From NCBI GenBank assembly GCA_046154695.1, contig JBJXFI010000456.1, positions 1-11,622 of the forward strand: DNA of 11,622 bases, given 5' to 3'. Both the position numbers and the translations under genes were made by a program. Shown here one piece after another: positions 5,890 through 11,622 of this stretch. How positions within the stretch are numbered: the first letter of the stretch is position 1; each line of letters begins with the position of its first letter. This stretch comes from DALYLB01 sp046154695 (GTDB lineage: Bacteria; Acidobacteriota; Blastocatellia; RBC074). Below the pieces are notes generated by a model, which was not told the DNA's origin, did not search any database, and saw only the letters and a list, made by a program, of their open reading frames with translations.

Positions 5890-8800
5890 ATGACATTGAA
5901 ACCGAGCCCCGAGACGCATTCATTCGAAGAGGAGCCCGCCGGTGAGAGCCGCGCGTCGCGCGCCGCGGTGTGGGCGGCGCTGCTGTTGCTGCCGCTGCTC
6001 TATTTTCTGCCGGCGGTGCTGGGAAAGATCACGCTCGCGCCGGGCGACGGCCTGACGCAGAACCTGGGCGTGCGGATTCTGATCGGGCAGATGATCGCGA
6101 ACGAGCAGCTTCCGCTGTGGAACCCCTACATTTTTTCGGGGATGCCGCTGCTGGCGAGCATCTATCCGGGAGCGATTTATCCGCCGAACTGGCTGTTCGC
6201 GATTCTCACGCCGACGGTGGCGATGAACGTCGTGGTGATCACGACCTATCACCTGACGATGATCGGGACATATCTGTTCGCGAGGCGCGCCGGGATGGCG
6301 CGGCTGGGCGCGCTGGTGGCCGCCACGGCGTTCGGCCTGGGCGGCTATATGATCGCGCACATGGGCCACACATCGCGCATCGCGGCGGCGGCCTGGCTGC
6401 CGTGGATTCTGCTGGCGATCGAGCACCTCCATCGCCGCCTGACCTGGCGCTGGGTGGCGCTCGGAGCGGCGGCGATCGCGCTGCAGTTGTTCGCGGGCGA
6501 ACCGCAGATGAACTTCTACACGGTGCTGGTGTGCGGCGCATACGGCCTCTATTCGCTGGCGCTGCGCGAAGCGGGAGAGCGGCGGCTGCGCTTCGTCTTC
6601 GGCGTGGGGGCGATGTCCGTGTGCGGGGTGCTGCTCTCGATGATTCAACTGCTGCCGGAGCGGGAACTGCTCAAGCTGGGCGAGCGTTCGGGCATTCCTT
6701 ATGAATATTTCGCCGGCTACTCGTTTCCTGCGGGCCATGTCTTCACCTTCCTCTTTCCGTTCTTCTTCGGCGGAGGGATGGTTCGGCCGTATCGGGTGGA
6801 GTATTGGGGGATCGAGACGATCGACGAGACGTGCGGATATTTCGGGCTGGCGGCGCTGCTGCTGGCGCTGGTCGCGGCGGCGGGCTCGAAGCGGCGGTCG
6901 ATGGAGCGCTTCTGGATGTGTGTTGCGCTCGTGTCCCTGGCGCTGGCATTCGGGCATTATCTGCCGTTCGAGCTGAATCATCTTTTACATCGGACGCCCG
7001 TTTACAATCTGTTCCGCGCTTCGGGGCGCCATATGTACGAATTCACGTTCGGCATGGCGATGCTGGCCGGATGGGGCGTCCAGGCGCTGGCGCAGGCCGA
7101 TCGCGCGGCGGCGAGGCGGGCCATGCGGATCGCGAGCGCGGTCTTCGTGTCGATGGTGGCCGTGACGGCGATCGCCTATCGCTTTCTCGGCCCGGCGCTG
7201 GCGGGCGCGCCGCCGCGACCGGCGGGCGCCGAATCGCTCGCCAATCCCGAGGCCTGGGGCGCGATCCTTTTCGCCGCGATCAGCCTGGGGGCGGTCTTCT
7301 GTTTCGTGCGATGGCGGGGCGCGGCGGCATCCGCGATGCTGGTCGGCGTGCTGTTCATCGACCTGCTCGCCTTCGGGCTGGCCTATAACTGGGGCTGGCG
7401 CGAATTCGTCTCGGATGTCGGCGCCAGGTTGCAGGATCCCCCCGCGGTCAAATTCATCAAATCGCGCGAGACGGATCTCAACTCGTTTCGCATCGTCAGC
7501 TATGCCCGGCGGCCCTACGACATTTTCGAGAAGCTCAATTTTCCGAATGTCTCGATCGCGCGGGGGCTGCAGAGCGTGAACGGATACGACGCGCTGCGGC
7601 TGCTGCGGCATGCGTCGATCTCGGGGGAGATGGGTTCGGATGGCTTGATCAGCGACGGATCGGTCTTCGGCGATTCGCATCAGGGGTTCAATCTGCAGAA
7701 CGTCCGGTATCTACTGCGGGAGCGTCCCGGCCGGGCGGACCGATCGTGGAAAGAGCTTCGGGACGAGACGCTGGAGATCGACGGCATTCGCTTCAACCAG
7801 GAGATGCTCTATTTCAATCTCAGGCGCGGGAGCCGCGTGGAGGGCATCTTCCCGCCGACCGCGGCCGACGGGATCGCGATCGTTTCGACGATGGGGGACG
7901 CGCTGCAGGTTGCGGACGAGACGCCGGTGGCGCGCATCCGCCTGCACACCGTCGATGGGCGCGTGATCGAGCGGGAGATTCGGGCGGGCCGCGATACGGC
8001 TGAATGGGCGTACGACCGCCCCGATTCGCGGGCGATCGTCAGGCATCGCCGGGCGCCTCTGGCCGAGTCCTGGCCCGCCGAAGGCTTTGAGGCCCATCGG
8101 TATCTTGCGAGGATTCCCTTCGATCGGGCCGAGATCACGCGGGTCGAATTCGAAAATCTGCTGGAGCAGGCGGGATTGTCGCTCATACGCGCCTCGTTCC
8201 TCGACACCACAGCCCAGCGGTCGACGCCGCTCGAACTGTTCAACTTTCAGACCGGGCGCTGGCGCCATCTGGGAAGGTTCGAGGAGATCGACGTCTTTGA
8301 AAACCTGCGCGCGATGCCGCGGGCGTGGTTTGTCCGCCGGGCGGTGGCGCAAACGTCGAGCGAGGTGCTGGCAACCATCCAATCCGGGCAAATGAAGGAC
8401 GGGACGCCGTTCGATCCGGCCGAGACCGTTTTGCTGGAGAAGGAGGATTTCGGGAATCGCGAGATCGTTCTTCCGCGGATGGGCGATCCGGCGGGCGCCG
8501 AGGTGAGGATCGAGCGCTATGAGCCGAACCGCATCGAACTGCGGACGCGCAACGGCCAGGTGGGATTTCTGGTCCTGAGCGAAGTCTATTTTCGCGGATG
8601 GGACGCGTGGATCGACGGCGAGCGCGTTCCGGTGGAGAAGGTCAACTATCTGTTTCGCGGCCTGACCGTGCCGGCCGGGGAGCATCGCATCGAATTCGTC
8701 TTTCGGTCGGCCAGTTTTCGCAATGGCGCTTCGTACACGCTGGCGGGCGCGTTGCTGCTGCTGCTCGGCGCGGTCGGAAGCCGGGTGGGCGGTGGAGGAG

Positions 8801-10374
8801 GCGGCCGGCTTTCGCGAATCGAATCGAGGGTCGAGGGGCTGGCGGCGCGCCTCGGCCGGCGCCTGCCGTCCGTCTCGCGCAGGCAGGGCCTCTTTCTGGC
8901 CGCAGCGGCAGGCCTGTTGCTTTACGGCTGGTTTCTCGTGACGCACGCCGCGTACGCGGTCGGAGGCTCCGACAGTTCAGGATATGCGGCGCTGGCGCGA
9001 TCGCTGTACGCGCGAACGATCGTCCATCCCGTGACCGAGGTCGAGCGGCTTGGGGTTCCGCTCGAATCGGATCGCGGCTTCATCCCACTCGGCTTCGACC
9101 GTGGGCCCCGGCCGGGGACGATGACCCCGTTCTACCCCATTGGATTTCCGCTTCATATGGCCGCCGGGGCGCTGCTCGCGGGCTGGCAGCGAGGCCCGTT
9201 TCTCGTCAGCCCGATCTGCGCCCTGTTCTGCCTGCTGCTGCTCTATCGACTCGGCAGGGAACTGGAGTTGTCCCGGGGATTTTCGATCGCCGGCGCGGTG
9301 ATGCTTGGTGCGAGCCCGACTTTCGTCTTCATGGCCCTCTCGCCGATGAGCGATGTCGCCGCCGCCTGCTGGGCGCTGCTGGCCGTCTGGGCCGCGCTTC
9401 GCACCCGGCGCCGCTCCGAGTGGGCGCTTCTGGCCGGGGCGGCGTTCGGCGTCGCATTTCTGATCCGCCCGACCAGCATCATGCTGCTGCTCCCGATCCT
9501 CCTCTGTCTGCAGTGGAACCGGCGGACACTGCTTCAGTTCGGCATCGGCGGGGCGCCGCTGGCGGCGGTCTTCTTCGGCTACAATCTGCTGGCGTACGGA
9601 AATCCCCTGAAGACGGGGTATTCCTCCATCGGGCTCCACTCAGAGATTCAGGCGACCGGTTTCACGGCGCGGCTGGGCAGTTATGCCGCCAGTCTCACGA
9701 AGACCATGGGCCCGCTTCTGCTGCCCGGCTGGCTGGCGCTGCTCCTGCCTGTCCGAAGTCCGGCGAGAATCCGCGCGGCGCTTCTCGTGTGGTTCGGCGC
9801 GTTTCTCGCGTTCTATTGCTTTTATGACGTTTATGGTCCCTGGTGGTACACGAGGTTTCTGCTGCCGGCCTATCCGGCGCTGATTCTCGGCGCGCTGCTC
9901 TTCGCAAGGGAGGCCGCCGACCGCGTTCGGGCATGGACGGGCTCGATGTGGGGGCCGTGGATTCGCGCGGCCGCGCTCGCCGGCGCGCTCGCGATGGGGC
10001 TCGGGTTCGAGCTCTATTCATATCATCGGTTCAACCTGTCGAGGATCGGCGAAGTCGACACCGCGAACGCCGACTCCTGCCGCTGGGCCGATCGCGTGCT
10101 TCCCCCCGATGCCCTGATCGCCTCGATGCAGATGAGCGGCGCAATCAAGTACTACTCGCAGCGCATGATCGTTCGCTGGGATCTGATGACGCCCGAAGCC
10201 TGGGAATCCGTCAGCCGGCAGGCCCTTGGCAGAGGCATTCAGCTATACGCGCTTCTCGCCCCTTTCGAGGTTGACGACGCAAAGAAGCGATTGCCCGGAA
10301 TATGGCGCCAGATTGGCGAGCTTCGCGGCATTGAACTGTGGCGGATCGTGATCGAGGACGGAGCCGGGGAGTAG
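5890..10374 (+). CDS. YfhO-family protein fused to a PMT/ArnT-like GT-C glycosyltransferase (1494 residues)
   Basis: Residues 1 to about 965 are a full YfhO-type protein, paralogous along its whole length to the preceding gene: LAPGDGLTQ with Asp53, LPLWNPYIFSGMP, RGLQSVNGYD, AEWAYDRPD and GWDAWIDG at about 903 all recur. After the last helix come six glycines (967-972) and a basic linker, where the paralogue instead ends with a similar short basic tail. From about 995 a second polytopic module begins with a helix, then GGSDSSGY (1025-1032) whose Asp1028 sits where GT-C transferases place their catalytic acid. Further helices follow, with GPWWYTRFLLPAYP typical of the GT39/GT83 type, and a C-terminal extracytoplasmic part. 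The ATG overlaps no clear ribosome-binding site and lies one base after the preceding stop, so translational coupling is likely. I see no good internal start near the junction. Donor, acceptor and pathway are unknown; transfer of polyprenyl-linked sugars to a surface polymer is inferred. Confidence 0.85.
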   Translation: MTLKPSPETHSFEEEPAGESRASRAAVWAALLLLPLLYFLPAVLGKITLAPGDGLTQNLGVRILIGQMIANEQLPLWNPYIFSGMPLLASIYPGAIYPPNWLFAILTPTVAMNVVVITTYHLTMIGTYLFARRAGMARLGALVAATAFGLGGYMIAHMGHTSRIAAAAWLPWILLAIEHLHRRLTWRWVALGAAAIALQLFAGEPQMNFYTVLVCGAYGLYSLALREAGERRLRFVFGVGAMSVCGVLLSMIQLLPERELLKLGERSGIPYEYFAGYSFPAGHVFTFLFPFFFGGGMVRPYRVEYWGIETIDETCGYFGLAALLLALVAAAGSKRRSMERFWMCVALVSLALAFGHYLPFELNHLLHRTPVYNLFRASGRHMYEFTFGMAMLAGWGVQALAQADRAAARRAMRIASAVFVSMVAVTAIAYRFLGPALAGAPPRPAGAESLANPEAWGAILFAAISLGAVFCFVRWRGAAASAMLVGVLFIDLLAFGLAYNWGWREFVSDVGARLQDPPAVKFIKSRETDLNSFRIVSYARRPYDIFEKLNFPNVSIARGLQSVNGYDALRLLRHASISGEMGSDGLISDGSVFGDSHQGFNLQNVRYLLRERPGRADRSWKELRDETLEIDGIRFNQEMLYFNLRRGSRVEGIFPPTAADGIAIVSTMGDALQVADETPVARIRLHTVDGRVIEREIRAGRDTAEWAYDRPDSRAIVRHRRAPLAESWPAEGFEAHRYLARIPFDRAEITRVEFENLLEQAGLSLIRASFLDTTAQRSTPLELFNFQTGRWRHLGRFEEIDVFENLRAMPRAWFVRRAVAQTSSEVLATIQSGQMKDGTPFDPAETVLLEKEDFGNREIVLPRMGDPAGAEVRIERYEPNRIELRTRNGQVGFLVLSEVYFRGWDAWIDGERVPVEKVNYLFRGLTVPAGEHRIEFVFRSASFRNGASYTLAGALLLLLGAVGSRVGGGGGGRLSRIESRVEGLAARLGRRLPSVSRRQGLFLAAAAGLLLYGWFLVTHAAYAVGGSDSSGYAALARSLYARTIVHPVTEVERLGVPLESDRGFIPLGFDRGPRPGTMTPFYPIGFPLHMAAGALLAGWQRGPFLVSPICALFCLLLLYRLGRELELSRGFSIAGAVMLGASPTFVFMALSPMSDVAAACWALLAVWAALRTRRRSEWALLAGAAFGVAFLIRPTSIMLLLPILLCLQWNRRTLLQFGIGGAPLAAVFFGYNLLAYGNPLKTGYSSIGLHSEIQATGFTARLGSYAASLTKTMGPLLLPGWLALLLPVRSPARIRAALLVWFGAFLAFYCFYDVYGPWWYTRFLLPAYPALILGALLFAREAADRVRAWTGSMWGPWIRAAALAGALAMGLGFELYSYHRFNLSRIGEVDTANADSCRWADRVLPPDALIASMQMSGAIKYYSQRMIVRWDLMTPEAWESVSRQALGRGIQLYALLAPFEVDDAKKRLPGIWRQIGELRGIELWRIVIEDGAGE

Positions 10375-10422
10375 AGCAGCCGTCGAGCACTCAATTCACC
10401 CTCCCCATTCGCCCCTGCCGCC
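10375..10422. other. Short gap between convergent genes
   Basis: These 48 bases separate the stop of the fused glycosyltransferase gene from the stop of the DUF2490 gene. A strong bidirectional terminator would be expected, but the only pairing I see is a weak six-base GGGGAG (10366-10371) with CTCCCC (10401-10406) across a long loop and without a T run. Transcripts may therefore overlap at their ends. Confidence 0.4.
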
Positions 10423-11118
10423 TCAAATTTCCACCCGCCAGTAGATTCCGACCACATGCAGGAAGCCCGGGCGGACGCGCGCGTCGAACTGCCGCATATA
10501 GAATCCATCGAAGGTCACATGCTTGCTGATCGGAATGCGGGAGCCGACAAAGACCTGGACACGGCTCCATCTCTGAAAGCGGGTATCGTAATAGGGCTCG
10601 CCGGAAACATAGGGGATGAACCTGTGCTCATGAATGGAGAACGGACGCTCGAATTGCAGGCGGTTTCGGTAGCGCCATGAAATCGCACGATTGATGTCCC
10701 GCCGTTCGACCCGGACGCGGTTCGAGATATCGACGCCCCATTTCAGCGGAGCGCGGGCGGCCAGCTCGACATGGAGACGATGTTCGCGGGATTGCCGGTC
10801 AGGGGTCGGCTCGCTGTTGATGTAGCGATATTGGAACCCGGTCGTAAAGGACCTTCCCAGCCTGCGGGTCAGGCCGACGCCGACCTGCTCGTTCACGAAC
10901 GCCGAATAATCGTCCCGGCCCAGTCGCGCCGTGCCGGAGATGACGAGGAAAAGATTCGGGCGGATTCCGATGCTGACCTGGGTGTCCGGCCAGATCTGGG
11001 AATCGTGCAGCGGATCGTTCCTCGCCGATGACGCCCTCTGGGCGCGGGCCGAGGACGAGAAGGCCGTCACCAGAAGAATCATCAGCCCGATCGATTGTAG
11101 GAGTCGCAATGTGAACAT
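10423..11118 (-). CDS. DUF2490 family protein, probable outer-membrane beta-barrel
   Basis: The product is 231 residues long. It begins with a signal peptide (MFTLRLLQS, then a hydrophobic run) with a likely cleavage after ARA at residue 26. The mature part shows DUF2490 features in order: DSQIW near residue 39, a tyrosine- and arginine-rich strand GFQYRY near 94, REHRLHVE near 111, RVRVERR near 134, RYRNRLQFERP near 149, and a final strand ending in GIYWRVEI. Alternating polar and aromatic residues and the aromatic-rich last strand fit an outer-membrane barrel. The function of the family is not established. The start at 11118 is chosen for the signal peptide; the frame is open further upstream to 11322 but that part overlaps the hydrolase gene in another frame. 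No clear ribosome-binding site precedes it. It follows the hydrolase by 28 bases and so is probably its operon partner. Confidence 0.85.
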   Translation of the reverse strand: MFTLRLLQSIGLMILLVTAFSSSARAQRASSARNDPLHDSQIWPDTQVSIGIRPNLFLVISGTARLGRDDYSAFVNEQVGVGLTRRLGRSFTTGFQYRYINSEPTPDRQSREHRLHVELAARAPLKWGVDISNRVRVERRDINRAISWRYRNRLQFERPFSIHEHRFIPYVSGEPYYDTRFQRWSRVQVFVGSRIPISKHVTFDGFYMRQFDARVRPGFLHVVGIYWRVEI

Positions 11119-11146
11119 GTCGCAACGAGCGCGCCCCGCCGAAGCC

Positions 11147-11622
11147 TCACCGCCAGACGCGGCGAAAGAAGTTGATGATATGGAACGCGTCCATGTATTT
11201 GAATGGCGTTCGCCCGATGGTGTAGTGGCCGCAGGGCAGCGACACCTTCTCCGCGGGGACGCCGTGGCGGTCGCAATCGTCGTGAAAGATCTCGGCCAGA
11301 TCGGGCAGAAACGAGAGGTCATAGCGGGCCGAGATGCAGAGAGCGGGGCGCCGCACGCCGGGCAGCCGGTGCGTGTGGGCCGACGGGCTGATGGCGCGCC
11401 AGACTTCGCGAAGGTCTTCCAGACTCAGCTCGGACTCCAGGTTGCGCCGGATATGCGTGGTCGTCAACGCTCGCCAGACGACATCGCCGAACCAACTTGA
11501 GACCATGTTGAATACGCCCGCGTCCAGGCGCGGATCGTGAATGAACGAGAGCCACGAGACGCACGATCCGATGCTGGTTCCCACCACGCCAATGCGCCGG
11601 TATCCGCGCAGCAGCAGCCAAT
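11147..11622 (-). CDS. Alpha/beta hydrolase, C-terminal part (start beyond the window)
   Basis: The last 157 residues are visible, and the frame stays open to the right edge. The nucleophile elbow is VVGTSIGS, with the serine codon at 11573-11575 and RRIG forming the preceding strand. A plausible acid is the aspartate of SARYDLS (11318-11320), and the catalytic histidine is in PCGHYTIG (11225-11227). The order Ser, Asp, His and the spacing fit the alpha/beta hydrolase fold. The GTG at 11585-11587 is internal to the strand before the elbow and is not the true start. The substrate cannot be told; an esterase or peptidase-like enzyme is possible. It is the upstream gene of the DUF2490 gene. No signal peptide can be judged because the N-terminus is missing. 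Confidence 0.82.
   Translation of the reverse strand, partial: WLLLRGYRRIGVVGTSIGSCVSWLSFIHDPRLDAGVFNMVSSWFGDVVWRALTTTHIRRNLESELSLEDLREVWRAISPSAHTHRLPGVRRPALCISARYDLSFLPDLAEIFHDDCDRHGVPAEKVSLPCGHYTIGRTPFKYMDAFHIINFFRRVWR

Noticed and set aside
7711..8946. Minus-strand open frame of 411 codons
   Set aside because: It lies opposite the conserved YfhO coding sequence, and its Arg/Gln/His-rich content is typical of an antisense shadow in GC-rich DNA.
8598..9827. Plus-strand open frame of 409 codons spanning the fusion junction in another frame
   Set aside because: Its translation is Gly/Arg-rich without membrane segments, whereas the main frame keeps recognisable domains on both sides of the junction. 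It does not suggest a frameshift.
10366..10406. GGGGAG/CTCCCC pair as a bidirectional terminator between convergent genes
   Set aside because: The stem is six bases across a 29-base loop with no T tract on either strand; likely chance.
11119..11322. Upstream extension of the DUF2490 frame to 11322
   Set aside because: The extra 68 residues overlap the hydrolase gene, lack family similarity and would precede an evident signal peptide that begins at 11118.

Overview
The window comes from a GC-rich bacterial chromosome. A didermic (Gram-negative type) organism is suggested by a probable outer-membrane beta-barrel protein of the DUF2490 family, a secreted gamma-glutamyltransferase and a textbook sigma-54 (-24/-12) promoter. 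I cannot assign a phylum from sequence alone. The dispersed-looking palindrome around GGAGTTCCGCC near the left end recalls short repeats of some PVC-group and related genomes, but that is only an impression.

Layout. (1) 1-258: a very long, near-perfect inverted repeat centred at 129.5. Its right arm contains the ribosome-binding site, start codon and first 26 codons of the gamma-glutamyltransferase gene. Its left arm is a mirrored, slightly diverged copy of the same sequence running off the window edge. (2) 181-1932: a complete gamma-glutamyltransferase gene with all catalytic residues, followed by a strong hairpin terminator. (3) 2033-2346: a non-coding regulatory region with paired TGTGTAA/TTACACA half-sites and a consensus sigma-54 promoter. 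It drives (4) a stand-alone CheY-like receiver at 2347-2748. (5) 2749-2945: a leader with a candidate sigma-70 promoter and nested inverted repeats. (6) 2946-10374: two tandem, clearly paralogous genes separated by one base. The first encodes a 980-residue YfhO-type membrane protein. The second encodes a 1494-residue protein in which a complete YfhO-type protein is fused through a glycine run and basic linker to a second, PMT/ArnT-like GT-C glycosyltransferase domain. (7) On the minus strand, converging on that operon, lie a DUF2490 beta-barrel gene and, upstream of it in the same operon, an alpha/beta hydrolase gene that is cut by the right edge.

How the genes fit together. The YfhO pair is probably one transcription unit making integral-membrane glycosyltransferases that use polyprenyl-phosphate sugars to decorate a cell-surface polymer or protein. 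This is inferred from the family; the substrate is unknown. The receiver is regulated separately and no partner kinase is visible. The gamma-glutamyltransferase is an independent periplasmic enzyme of glutathione and gamma-glutamyl peptide turnover. The minus-strand pair is an independent envelope-related unit.

The most notable points are the inverted duplication of the gamma-glutamyltransferase gene start, the YfhO::GT-C fusion beside its unfused paralogue, and the consensus sigma-54 promoter in front of a lone receiver.
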